64,000 bases of DNA, from positions 62,001 through 126,000 of the forward strand of contig NZ_JAQSDN010000061.1 of NCBI RefSeq assembly GCF_029945925.1. The letters are read 5' to 3'. Every line of letters starts with the position of its first letter. The first letter of the stretch is position 1. Below the pieces are notes generated by a model, which saw only the letters and a list, made by a program, of their open reading frames with translations, was not told the origin of the DNA and did not search any database. The stretch comes from Polaromonas sp. (GTDB taxonomy: Bacteria > Pseudomonadota > Gammaproteobacteria > Burkholderiales > Burkholderiaceae_C). The translations under genes were made by a program, and so were the position numbers. Positions 16,057 through 24,054 of this stretch are shown piece after piece.

Positions 16057-16401
16057 ATGGTGTCGGTTATTTTTGAAGTCTGGCCCGATCCAGCGCACCG
16101 CGAGGGTTACCTGAACTGGGCTGCCGAGCTCAAGGCCGAGCTGCTGAAGATGGACGGGTTCATCTCGATCGAACGCTTCCAGAGCCTGAGCGATCCCGAC
16201 AAGCTGCTGTCGCTGCAGTTCTGGCGCGACGAGTCCTGCCTGCAGGCCTGGCGCAACCTGGAGGCGCACCGCGCCGCGCAGGCGGCCGGCCGGTCCACCA
16301 TGTTCAGGGATTACCGCCTGCGGATCGCCGAGGTGATCCGCGACTACGGGCTGAGCGAGAGGGGCGAGGCGCCGGCCGATTCACGCCGCGCGCATGGTTG
16401 A
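16057..16401 (+). CDS. Antibiotic-biosynthesis-monooxygenase (ABM) domain protein
   Basis: A 114-residue single-domain protein. VSVIFEVWPDPAHREGYLNWAAELKAEL and DGFISIERFQSLSDPDKLLSLQFWRDE are the beta-alpha-beta ferredoxin-like pattern of ABM proteins, which act as small cofactor-free or heme-handling oxygenases. It starts 12 bp after the P450 stop, so the two are probably cotranscribed and may act in one oxidation pathway. Substrate unknown. The last 15 residues are a loose tail. Confidence 0.77.
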   Translation: MVSVIFEVWPDPAHREGYLNWAAELKAELLKMDGFISIERFQSLSDPDKLLSLQFWRDESCLQAWRNLEAHRAAQAAGRSTMFRDYRLRIAEVIRDYGLSERGEAPADSRRAHG

Positions 16402-16408
16402 GCCGCAG

Positions 16409-17227
16409 CTACAGGCTGCTCAGGCCCTTCCAGAGCATGTAGGCCGCCAGCACGTAGAGGATGCTGGCAAAAACGCGCTTGAGCTTGCTCACCGGCAGCT
16501 TGTGCGCGAGCCTGGCGCCCAGCGGTGCGACAAAAAAACTGCAGGCGGCGATGACCACCAGCGCCGGCAGCCAGATGTAGCCGAAGGAAGCGGGCGGCAG
16601 ACCCTGCACCGACTGCCCGCTGATCACGTAGCCGAGCACATTGGCCACGGCAATCGGAAAGCCCAGCGCGGCCGAGGTGGCCACCGCGTTGTGGATGGCG
16701 ACGTTGCACCAGGTCATGAACGGCACGCTGATGAAGCCGCCGCCCGCACCCACCAGCCCCGAGAGGAAACCGATGCCGCCGCCGGCCGCAAACTGGCCGG
16801 CCGCACCCGGCATCTGGCGCGTGGGTTTGGGCTTCTTGTCCAGAAACATCTGGGTGGCCGAGAAGCTCACGAACAGGCCGAAGAAGATCGCCAGGTAAGA
16901 GCCCTTGAGCAGTGCAAACACGCCCAGGCTGCCGATGATGCTGCCGACCACAATGCCGGGGGCCAGGCGCCGGACGATGTCCCAGCGCACCGCGCCGCGC
17001 TTGTGGTGGGCGCGCACGCTGGAGATGGAGGTGAAGATGATGGTGGCCATCGAGGTGGCAATCGCCATCTTCACGGCCAGGTCCGGCGCCACGCCGCGCT
17101 GCGCCATGATGATGGTGATGAAAGGCACCATCAGCATGCCGCCGCCTATGCCCAGCAGGCCCGCGAGAAAGCCGGTGCCGACGCCCAGCAGGGCAAGTTC
17201 AAGAATGAGCAGGGGTTCGAAGGTCAT
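16409..17227 (-). CDS. TauE/SafE-family sulfite/anion exporter-like permease
   Basis: The 272-residue membrane protein shows two copies of the TauE/SafE motif: GFLAGLLGIGGGMLMVPF near the N-terminus and GFLSGLVGAGGGFISVPF in the middle, with about eight hydrophobic helices. Family members move sulfite, sulfoacetate or related anions; substrate unknown. ATG 17227 is the first start before the hydrophobic region; upstream frame is Pro-rich and unlikely to be translated. It converges with the ABM gene. Confidence 0.82.
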   Translation of the reverse strand: MTFEPLLILELALLGVGTGFLAGLLGIGGGMLMVPFITIIMAQRGVAPDLAVKMAIATSMATIIFTSISSVRAHHKRGAVRWDIVRRLAPGIVVGSIIGSLGVFALLKGSYLAIFFGLFVSFSATQMFLDKKPKPTRQMPGAAGQFAAGGGIGFLSGLVGAGGGFISVPFMTWCNVAIHNAVATSAALGFPIAVANVLGYVISGQSVQGLPPASFGYIWLPALVVIAACSFFVAPLGARLAHKLPVSKLKRVFASILYVLAAYMLWKGLSSL

Positions 17228-17302
17228 GCGGCGTAGGGGCAGGCTGCTCGCCGGGGCAAGCGGGTTGGACGGGGACGGCGGCGGGGGTGTCGACGGGTGA
17301 AA

Positions 17303-17481
17303 AGAGGTGTCTGCGAATACCACCGGACCGTCATCCTGAACCAGGGTTCAGGTGGGCGAGGGCAGTCAGGTTTCGGGTTCGTCTAACGCGAGACGATCAC
17401 GCCTGCCTGACAATTTACCAAGCCCGTGCTCTAAGAGCATTGGTACAAGGAAATATAAAGCCCGGTGTGTACCGCAGACGG
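17303..17481 (-). ncRNA. ssrS: 6S RNA
   Basis: Directly downstream of zapA, as in many proteobacteria, the reverse strand can fold into the long, bulged hairpin of 6S RNA. The closing stem pairs GTCTGCGGTACACACCGG at the 5' end with CCGGTGGTATTCGCAGAC at the 3' end. Near the 3' side CACCTGAACCCTGGTTCAGG resembles the E. coli segment CACCTTGAACCAAGGGTTCA. 6S RNA binds the sigma-70 holoenzyme and lowers transcription in stationary phase. Ends are estimates from the stem and the promoter. Confidence 0.85.
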
Positions 17482-17485
17482 TTTG

Positions 17486-17491
17486 ATTGTA
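17486..17491 (-). promoter_or_regulatory. -10 box of the 6S RNA promoter
   Basis: On the reverse strand TACAAT lies 6-7 bases before the predicted first base of 6S RNA. The -35 region is GC-rich and not clear. This means ssrS can be transcribed independently of zapA. Confidence 0.55.
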
Positions 17492-17529
17492 GGCGTTTGG
17501 CGCGCGCCGCGCTGGCCTGGGGGGCCGCT

Positions 17530-17895
17530 TTACAGCAGGCGGCCGTCCACGCCCAGCGCGTTGTCCAGGCGTTGCAGCAAGGCCGCCAGTTGCGGCTGCG
17601 ACGCGGCCTCTGCAGCCGACACGCCCGCGCCGTAGGACCTGGCTGGAGCAGCGGCCGGCGCCGGGGTGCTGTGCGCCGCCTTCAGCGCATTGGCCTCCAG
17701 CTCGGACAGCTCGAAAGCCAGGTTCAGCGCGGCCAGAACGGCGATGCGGTCACGCGCCTTGATTTTTCCGGCGTCGCGGATCTTGCACATGGCCGCGTCG
17801 ACCTTTTCCACGGCGTCGAGCAGCCTGGCCTCGCCGCCCTCGGGGCAGCCGAGCAGGTAGCTCTGGCCCATGATCTGTACGTCAAGCTGCTTCAT
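17530..17895 (-). CDS. zapA: Cell division protein ZapA
   Basis: A 121-residue protein: the N-terminal domain (KQLDVQIMGQSYLLGCPEGGEARLLDAVEKVD) and following helix (IKARDRIAVLAALNLAFEL) are typical of ZapA, which cross-links FtsZ filaments at midcell. The region after about residue 75 is an Ala/Pro-rich linker followed by a helix (LAALLQRLDNALG). It overlaps the upstream coiled-coil gene by 4 bp (ATGA) and precedes ssrS, the conserved zapB-like/zapA/ssrS order. Confidence 0.92.
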   Translation of the reverse strand: MKQLDVQIMGQSYLLGCPEGGEARLLDAVEKVDAAMCKIRDAGKIKARDRIAVLAALNLAFELSELEANALKAAHSTPAPAAAPARSYGAGVSAAEAASQPQLAALLQRLDNALGVDGRLL

Positions 17896-18152
17896 GAGTC
17901 CGATCCCACGGGTGTCCTGCCACGGGCCGGACCGGCCGCCGACATCGGCGCCGTCGAATCCGGCAGGCGTTCGAGCAGGGCATCGACCCGGGCGCGGGCG
18001 GCGCTCAGGCGCGAGCGCAGCGAATCGCGTTCCTGCGTGAGTTCGTGCACCTGCTCGGTGAGCAGGGCATTGGTGCGCTGCAACTCCTCGTAGCGCAAGA
18101 GGAGCCGCTCGACGCGTTCGGCAATCTGGTCGATGTGGGTTGGGTTCGACAT
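17892..18152 (-). CDS. ZapB-like coiled-coil protein
   Basis: An 86-residue protein that is almost wholly coiled coil: IDQIAERVERLLLRYEELQRTNALLTEQVHELTQERDSLRSRL has a clear heptad pattern. Small coiled-coil genes directly before zapA in beta- and gamma-proteobacteria are taken as ZapB-like partners. Function is inferred from position and shape. The 4-bp overlap implies translational coupling to zapA. Confidence 0.75.
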   Translation of the reverse strand: MSNPTHIDQIAERVERLLLRYEELQRTNALLTEQVHELTQERDSLRSRLSAARARVDALLERLPDSTAPMSAAGPARGRTPVGSDS

Positions 18153-18202
18153 GGCAGCGCCAATTGTAGGGTTTGCACAGTTTTGGCGCGTAGAATCTTG
18201 CC

Positions 18203-18465
18203 TGTTGGTGCTCGCGGTGTGGTTCACACGCTGCAGTTCAACGGGAAGCAGGAGTGAATCAAGACCATCCGCACCGGGTCAGCCCGGGCCGATTGCGCCT
18301 GGATTTTTAACCTGCGCTGCCCCCGCAACGGTAAACGGACGAATTTCGCTCCCCTGACTCAGACTCGGGGCACATTCAGCTTTCATCATCAGCCACTGAG
18401 CGTTCTGAACACGCGCTTGGGAAGGCGATGAGAGCAGTTCCGTCAGCCCGGATACCGGCCAACAA
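18203..18465 (+). ncRNA. Cobalamin (AdoCbl) riboswitch
   Basis: The leader of btuB carries the conserved parts of the B12 riboswitch in order: GTTGGTG near 18205, ACGGGAAGCAGGAGTGAATC (18241-18260), the B12 box GCTGCCCCCGCAACGGTAA (18316-18334), a CACTGAG segment, and GATACCGGCCAACA at the end. A TAGAAT -10-like box at 18191-18196 may mark the promoter. It should shut off the B12 genes below when adenosylcobalamin is plentiful. The region after it (to 18548) probably holds the ribosome-site sequestering hairpin. Confidence 0.93.
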
Positions 18466-18548
18466 GGTGAACGCGCGCGTCTTTTTCTGGACCGGGCGTT
18501 TGTAACGCTCATGCACTGGCGGGGAAGCTGGTGAGGGCCTTTTGTTGA

Positions 18549-20405
18549 ATGTTTCTCCTCATGAAAACCTGTGTATCACATGCACGCTCCGCCGTGCTTT
18601 CGCTGACGGTCGCCGCCGCATGGCCTGCTTTTTCCCAAACCGCTTCATCCCCGCAACTGCGGGAGACCGTGGTCACCGCGACACGCACGGCGCAACCGCT
18701 GTCCGACCTGCTCGCCGACGTGACGGTGGTTGACCGCGACACCATCGAACGCAGCGGCGCCACCGGGCTGGCCGATGTGCTGGCGCGTTTACCGGGCGTC
18801 GAGTTCCAGCGCAACGGCGGACCCGGCACCACCACCGGCGTGTTCCTGCGCGGTTCGGAATCGCGTTTCACGGCGGTCTACATCGACGGCGTGCGCATCG
18901 ACTCGCAGGCCACCGGCGGGGCGGCCTGGGAGAGCATCCCGCTCGGCCAGATCGATCGCATCGAAGTCCTGCGCGGACCGGCTGCCGCGGTGTACGGCTC
19001 CGATGCACTGGGCGGCGTCGTGCAGATCTTCACGAAACGCGGGGAGGGCCCGTTTGCGCCTTTTGTCGGCATCGGGTTTGGTTCGCACGGCACGCGCAAG
19101 GCCGACGCGGGCTTCAGCGGCTCCCAGGGGGCTTTCGACTATTCGCTCGGTCTGGTCGATGAACGCAGCGAGGGCTTCAATTCGCGCACGGCGGCCGGAC
19201 AGAACCCGGATCTCGACGGTTACCGCAGCCGCTCGGCCAACGCCAAGCTGGGCTTCCAGCTCAACCGCGCGCACCGGCTGGAGGCCTCCGTGCTGGCCAA
19301 CGATGTCAACTCCCAGTACGACAGCGCCAGCACGCGCGACGACCGCAACCTGCGCGAGCTGAACACGCTGGGCCTGAACTGGCAGGCACGCTGGACAGAG
19401 GCCTACAGCACCCGGCTGAGCATTTCCGATTCGCGGGACCGCTACCAGACGACACCCTCGCCCTACCTGTCGGTGACCGATCTGCGCAGCTACCTCCTGC
19501 ACAACGAGTTCCGCCTGGGCAGCCACCTGTTCACGGCGGCCCTGGAGCGCAAGGAAGACCACCTGCAGAACGCGCCCATAGACCGTGGCCGCTCGCAGGA
19601 CGCGCTGGCACTGGGCTACGGCTGGAAAAACGGGCCGCACGCGGTCCAGCTCAATGTGCGGCACGACGACGACAGCGAGTTCGGCGCGAAAAAAACCGGC
19701 AGCGCTGGTTACGGATTTGCCATCACCCCGCAGTGGCGCGTCACCGCATCGACTGGCACGGCTTTCCGCGCGCCCACGCTGTACCACCGTTTCAGCATCT
19801 ACGGCGTCTCCACGTTGCAGCCTGAAAGCAGTCGCAACAAAGAGATCGGCTTGCGTTACGAAGACGGCGGCAGCAGCTTTGGCATCGTGGCCTACCAGAA
19901 CAAGGTGTCCAACCTGATCACGTTCACCACCGGCTCCGGCCCCTGCACCAACGGCCGCGCGCCGGTGGCGCTGGCGAACCGGGCCTGCTACAGCAACACC
20001 GCGCAGGCAGAATATTCGGGGGTCACGCTGACGGGCGGCTACAAACTCGGCAACACCCGCCTGTCGGCGTCGCTCGACCTCCAGAATCCGCGTGATCTCG
20101 GTACCGGCCGGACCCTGGCGCGGCGCGCCCGCCAGCATGCCGTGCTGGCGGTCGACACGCGTGTGGGTCCCTGGTCGCTGGGCGCGGAAGCGCAGCTCTC
20201 GGGACGCCGCAACGACAGTGCCACCAATACCGTGGTGCTGGGAGGTTATGGCCTGATCAATTTGAGCGCTAGCACCCTGGTGGCCCGCGACTGGACCTTC
20301 CTGGCCCGCGTCGATAATCTGGCCGACAAATCCTATGAGCTGGCCCAGACCTACGCGACCGGAGGACGGACGGTGTACGTTGGACTGAAATGGGCTCCCC
20401 TGTAA
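18549..20405 (+). CDS. btuB: TonB-dependent outer-membrane cobalamin receptor
   Basis: A 618-residue outer-membrane protein with a signal peptide ending near residue 30 (AAAWPAFSQ), a TonB box (ETVVTATR, residues 39-46), a plug domain (LADVLARLPGVEFQRNGG, then IDRIEVLRGPAAAVYGSDALGGVVQIFTK split over the plug) and a long beta barrel. BtuB brings corrinoids across the outer membrane with TonB energy. It is the first gene after the B12 riboswitch. The final residue is Leu rather than the usual aromatic residue for barrel insertion. ATG 18561 is an alternative start. Confidence 0.9.
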   Translation: MFLLMKTCVSHARSAVLSLTVAAAWPAFSQTASSPQLRETVVTATRTAQPLSDLLADVTVVDRDTIERSGATGLADVLARLPGVEFQRNGGPGTTTGVFLRGSESRFTAVYIDGVRIDSQATGGAAWESIPLGQIDRIEVLRGPAAAVYGSDALGGVVQIFTKRGEGPFAPFVGIGFGSHGTRKADAGFSGSQGAFDYSLGLVDERSEGFNSRTAAGQNPDLDGYRSRSANAKLGFQLNRAHRLEASVLANDVNSQYDSASTRDDRNLRELNTLGLNWQARWTEAYSTRLSISDSRDRYQTTPSPYLSVTDLRSYLLHNEFRLGSHLFTAALERKEDHLQNAPIDRGRSQDALALGYGWKNGPHAVQLNVRHDDDSEFGAKKTGSAGYGFAITPQWRVTASTGTAFRAPTLYHRFSIYGVSTLQPESSRNKEIGLRYEDGGSSFGIVAYQNKVSNLITFTTGSGPCTNGRAPVALANRACYSNTAQAEYSGVTLTGGYKLGNTRLSASLDLQNPRDLGTGRTLARRARQHAVLAVDTRVGPWSLGAEAQLSGRRNDSATNTVVLGGYGLINLSASTLVARDWTFLARVDNLADKSYELAQTYATGGRTVYVGLKWAPL

Positions 20406-20425
20406 ACAGCGCCAAGGGCCGCCAC

Positions 20426-21763
20426 ATGATCGAACCCACCCGCTGTCCCGCAATTCTCATCGCCGCCCCCGCTTCTGGCCAGGGCAAGACCACGGTCGCG
20501 TGTGCGCTGGCGCGTCTGCACACGCGCCAGGGACGGCGTGTGCGGGTCTTCAAGTGCGGGCCGGATTTTCTGGACCCCTACTGGCTGGCGCTGGCCAGCG
20601 GCGCGCCGGTGCACCAGCTCGACCTGTGGATGACCGGCGAGGACGACTGTGCCCGGCGCCTGCAGGCCGCCGCGCAGGAGGCCGACCTGATCATTGTCGA
20701 AGGCGTGATGGGGTTGTTCGACGGGCAGCCGAGCGCGGCCGATCTGGCGCAGCGTTTCGGCCTGCCGGTGCTGGCTGTCATCGACGCCGGCTCCATGGCC
20801 GGCACGTTTGGCGCGCTGGCCTGGGGCCTGCAGCATTACCGGGACGGCCTGCGGTTTGCCGGCGTGCTGGCCAACCGGGTGGCCTCCGACAGCCATGCGC
20901 TGATGCTCCAGGAAAGCCTGCGTGAGCCGGATCACTGGCTGGGCGCCCTCATGCGTAGCAGCGCCATGACGCTGCCCGAGCGGCATCTGGGCCTGGTGAT
21001 GTCCGATGAACTCGGCGACGCCATGCAGCGGCTGGATGCTGCGGCCGATGCGCTGGCCGCCACCCCGCTGGGGCAGATGGCCGGCGGCGACTTGCTGGCC
21101 TGGGCGGTTCCGTTCAAGGCGCCGGATCTGCCGGGGTTTCCGGCTGGTGCATTACAGGGCCGGACCGTTGCGGTGGCACGGGATGCCGCCTTCTGTTTTA
21201 TCTACGCGGCCAACCTGGATTGCCTGCGCGAGTTGGGCGCGCAGCTGGTGTTTTTTTCGCCGCTGGCCGACGCCGCCCTGCCGGACTGCGACGCGCTCTG
21301 GCTGCCCGGCGGTTACCCCGAGTTGCATCTGGGGGCCCTGGCGGCCAACAGCGCCATGAAGGACAGCCTGGCTGCGCATGTGCGCGCCGGCAAGCCGGTC
21401 TGGGCCGAGTGCGGCGGCATGATGGCGCTGTTTGAAGAGCTGCACACCGTCGATGGCCATCGCCACCCAATGTGGGGTCTGCTGCCCGGCAGCGTCAGCA
21501 TGCAAAAACGCCTGGCCGCGCTGGGCCCGCAGCAGCTGGGCGTGGACGGCGGGACCCTGCGCGGCCACACCTTCCACTACTCGACCTGCACCACGCCGCT
21601 GCAGCCCGCCACCCGCACCGAAGCGGCGCCGGGACGCCAGCTGCGCGGCGAGGGCGAGGCGTTGTATGTCTCGGGGTCGGTGCGGGCCAGTTATTTCCAC
21701 GCCTGGTTCGCCTCCAGTCCGGCAGCGACAGCCCGGCTTTTTTCAGCGGAGCCGCAGCCATGA
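20426..21763 (+). CDS. cobB: Cobyrinate a,c-diamide synthase
   Basis: A 445-residue amidotransferase that uses ATP and glutamine to amidate the a and c carboxylates of (hydrogeno)cobyrinate. The P-loop is APASGQGKTT at residues 14-23, followed by KCGPDFLDPYW; the C-terminal glutaminase domain has the Cys motif WAECGGMMALFEEL and GGYPELHL. ATG 20426 has AAGGG 7 bp before it; an earlier ATG at 20390 overlaps btuB. Also known as CbiA; the choice of name depends on aerobic or anaerobic pathway, which this window does not settle. Confidence 0.92.
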   Translation: MIEPTRCPAILIAAPASGQGKTTVACALARLHTRQGRRVRVFKCGPDFLDPYWLALASGAPVHQLDLWMTGEDDCARRLQAAAQEADLIIVEGVMGLFDGQPSAADLAQRFGLPVLAVIDAGSMAGTFGALAWGLQHYRDGLRFAGVLANRVASDSHALMLQESLREPDHWLGALMRSSAMTLPERHLGLVMSDELGDAMQRLDAAADALAATPLGQMAGGDLLAWAVPFKAPDLPGFPAGALQGRTVAVARDAAFCFIYAANLDCLRELGAQLVFFSPLADAALPDCDALWLPGGYPELHLGALAANSAMKDSLAAHVRAGKPVWAECGGMMALFEELHTVDGHRHPMWGLLPGSVSMQKRLAALGPQQLGVDGGTLRGHTFHYSTCTTPLQPATRTEAAPGRQLRGEGEALYVSGSVRASYFHAWFASSPAATARLFSAEPQP

Positions 21764-22560
21764 GCTACGGCCCGCAGCGCATTGTCTGCATGACCGAGGA
21801 AACCACCGAGTGGCTGTACCTGCTCGGGGAAGAGCGCCGCATCGTCGGCATCTCTGGCTACACCGTCCGCCCGCCGCGCGCCCGTGCCGAGAAGCCCCGG
21901 GTCAGTGCTTTTCTCAGCGCCAAAATCGACAAGATATTGGCGCTCAGGCCAGACTGCGTGTTCGGCTTCTCGGACCTGCAGGCCGACATTGCGGCCGAGC
22001 TGATCCGCAAGGGCGTGCAGGTCACGGTGTTCAACCAGCGCAGCATCGCGGAAATTTTCTCCATGATGTACCAGGTGGCGGCGATGGTCGGGCAGGGCGA
22101 GCGCGGCTTGCAGCTGATGCAGGCCATGCAGGACAGGCTGGCCGCCATTGCCCGGGTTGCGGCTGGCCTGAAGCGACGGCCCCGCGTGTTTTTTGAGGAG
22201 TGGGACGAGCCGCACATCAGCGCCATCGCCTGGGTCTCCGAGCTGCTGGGCGTGGCCGGCGGCGACGACTGTTTTCCCGAACTGGCCCGCATGCCCATGG
22301 GCAAGGACCGCATCATTGCCGACAGCGCGCAGATCATCGCGCGCAACCCCGACATCATCATCGGCTCCTGGTGCGGCAAGAAGTTCCGGCCCGAAAAAGT
22401 CGCGGCGCGGCCGGGGTGGGAAAACGTCAACGCCGTCCAAAACGGCCAGTTGTTCGAGATCAAGTCGGCCGACATCCTGCAGCCCGGGCCGGCCGCGCTG
22501 ACCGACGGGGTGGAGCAGTTGCACCGCATCGTTCTGGACTGGAGTGCGACCCATGAATAG
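21760..22560 (+). CDS. BtuF-like corrinoid-binding protein without signal peptide
   Basis: A 266-residue protein of the helical-backbone metal receptor fold: RIVCMTEETTEWLYLLGEERRIVGISGY opens it and NPDIIIGSWCGKKFRPEKV lies near the end, like BtuF. It begins MSYGPQRIVCM with no hydrophobic leader, so it should stay in the cytoplasm unless the start is misjudged. It overlaps cobB by 4 bp and cobU by 8 bp, which fixes the start. A conventional BtuF with a leader is encoded two genes later. A role as a cytoplasmic corrinoid carrier or salvage factor is possible but unproven. Confidence 0.75.
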   Translation: MSYGPQRIVCMTEETTEWLYLLGEERRIVGISGYTVRPPRARAEKPRVSAFLSAKIDKILALRPDCVFGFSDLQADIAAELIRKGVQVTVFNQRSIAEIFSMMYQVAAMVGQGERGLQLMQAMQDRLAAIARVAAGLKRRPRVFFEEWDEPHISAIAWVSELLGVAGGDDCFPELARMPMGKDRIIADSAQIIARNPDIIIGSWCGKKFRPEKVAARPGWENVNAVQNGQLFEIKSADILQPGPAALTDGVEQLHRIVLDWSATHE

Positions 22561-23140
22561 CCCGTCCCTGGTTCGCAGTGAACTGATCCTCGGCGGTCAG
22601 CGCAGCGGCAAATCGCGCCGTGCCGAAAGGCTGGCGCAGGGCTGGCTCGCGCAATCACCCGCGCATCGTGCGGTGCTGATCGCCACCGGCCAGCCCTGGG
22701 ACGACGAGATGCGTCAACGCATCGCGCGCCACCAGCAGGACAGGGCCGAGCGGGTTCCCGGCATGCGCACGGTCGAAGAGCCGCTGCAGCTTGCGCAGGC
22801 GATCACGGCGCACGGCAGCGCGCAGACACTGGTGGTGGTGGACTGCCTGACGCTGTGGCTGACCAACTGGCTCATGCCTGTCGAAGTCTTGGATAAAAAT
22901 ACGACTGCAGCCCAATACCCACGGGCGCAGGCAGCTATGCTTTTGGAAGCAATCGAAAGTTGCCCCGGGCCGCTGGTGCTGGTTGGCAACGAGATCGGGC
23001 TGGGCGTGATTCCGCTCGGGCGCGAGGTGCGCGCCTTTGTTGATGCGCTGGGCCGGCTCAACCAGGACGTGGCGCAGGCCTGTGAACGCGTGACCCTGAT
23101 GGCTGCCGGCTTGCCGCTGGTTTTGAAAGGCCGGCCATGA
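22553..23140 (+). CDS. cobU: Adenosylcobinamide kinase / adenosylcobinamide-phosphate guanylyltransferase
   Basis: A 195-residue CobU/CobP enzyme. It phosphorylates adenosylcobinamide and then attaches GMP. Residues 14-21 (GGQRSGKS) are the P-loop; the guanylylated His is expected in RIARHQQDRAE; VVVDCLTLWLTNW and LVGNEIGLGVIP follow. Residues 114-133 (DKNTTAAQYPRAQAAMLLEA) are encoded by a dispersed repeat that makes a surface helix longer or different from the family. It overlaps its neighbours on both sides. Confidence 0.92.
   Translation: MNSPSLVRSELILGGQRSGKSRRAERLAQGWLAQSPAHRAVLIATGQPWDDEMRQRIARHQQDRAERVPGMRTVEEPLQLAQAITAHGSAQTLVVVDCLTLWLTNWLMPVEVLDKNTTAAQYPRAQAAMLLEAIESCPGPLVLVGNEIGLGVIPLGREVRAFVDALGRLNQDVAQACERVTLMAAGLPLVLKGRP
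22894..22950 (-). repeat. 57-bp dispersed repeat, copy 3 (inside cobU)
   Basis: Reverse strand reads GCTTCCAAAAGCATAGCTGC, then CTGCGCCCGTGGG and TTGGGCTGCAGTCG. It lies in-frame in cobU between LWLTNW and the GNEIG motif and is visibly more AT-rich than its surroundings. Confidence 0.75.
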
Positions 23141-24054
23141 ACTTTCTTTCTTGCTCCCTCGCCCTCTGGGAGAGGGTTGGGGTGAGGGCGGCGCTGCTGC
23201 TTTTTATGGCTTTCCTGGCCGTGGCGCCAGCCCACGCCCTGCAACTGATCGACGACCGCGGTGTCAGCGTGAGTTTTGCGCAAAGCCCGCAGCGCATTGT
23301 CAGCCTGCTGCCTTCGCTGACTGAAAGTGTCTGCGCGATGGAGCAGTGCCAGCGCCTGGTCGGTGTGGACCGGTATTCGAATTACCCCGCCAGCGTGCGC
23401 AGCCTGCCGGTACTGGGCGGCGGGCTGGACCCCAACATCGAAGGCATCGTGGCGCTGCGGCCCGACGTGGTGCTGCTGGCCACGTCGTCACGCGCCAGCC
23501 AGCGCCTGGAGTCGCTCGGCATCAAGGTGGTTGCGCTGGAGCCCAGGAGCCATGCTGACGTCAGGCGTGTGCTCGGGAAAATCGGTGTCCTGCTCGATAT
23601 CCCCGAGGCAGCCGGTGCCGCACGGTTGTGGCGCACCATCGACGCCAGCGTCGAGGCGGCGGCGCAGTCGCTGTCACCCCGGGCCAAACGCGCTCGGGTG
23701 TATTTTGAAGTCAACCGCGGTCCTTATGCCGCGGGCGAGTCCTCCTTCATCGGCGAGACACTCACGCGCCTGGGTGTCAAAAACGTGGTGCCGGCGTCGC
23801 TCGGCCCCTTCCCGCGGCTCAACCCCGAGTTCGTGGTGCGCGCCAACCCCGACGTGATCATGGCCGGCAACCGCAGCATGCAGGGCATGGCGTCTTATCC
23901 CGGCTGGGGCAGCATCAAGGCCGTGAAGGAGCAGCGCATCTGCGCGTTCGGTGTGGACGAGTCCGACGTGGTCGTGCGTCCGGGCCCGCGCATGGCCGAG
24001 GCGGCCCGCCTGATGGCCCGCTGCCTCGAAGACAAGGCGCCGGGCGCACCATGA
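23137..24054 (+). CDS. btuF: Periplasmic cobalamin-binding protein
   Basis: A 305-residue secreted receptor: leader ending at about ALA/QLID near residue 34, then QRIVSLLPSLTESVCAMEQCQRLVGVDRYSNYP, the start of BtuF-type proteins, and a C-terminal lobe with NPDVIMAGNRSMQGM. It passes B12 to the BtuCD pump. The first 17 codons are made by a GGGAGAGGG hairpin repeat; an ATG at 23206 could have been the older start, giving a shorter leader. ATGA overlaps join it to cobU and to the permease gene. Confidence 0.88.
   Translation: MNFLSCSLALWERVGVRAALLLFMAFLAVAPAHALQLIDDRGVSVSFAQSPQRIVSLLPSLTESVCAMEQCQRLVGVDRYSNYPASVRSLPVLGGGLDPNIEGIVALRPDVVLLATSSRASQRLESLGIKVVALEPRSHADVRRVLGKIGVLLDIPEAAGAARLWRTIDASVEAAAQSLSPRAKRARVYFEVNRGPYAAGESSFIGETLTRLGVKNVVPASLGPFPRLNPEFVVRANPDVIMAGNRSMQGMASYPGWGSIKAVKEQRICAFGVDESDVVVRPGPRMAEAARLMARCLEDKAPGAP
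23156..23188. repeat. GGGAGAGGG hairpin repeat inside the btuF leader
   Basis: GCCCTCTGGGAGAGGG then TTGGGGTGAGGG, the same unit as at 6954 and 44598. It encodes part of the signal peptide (LALWERVGVR), which gives a polar start not typical of a leader. Confidence 0.8.
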
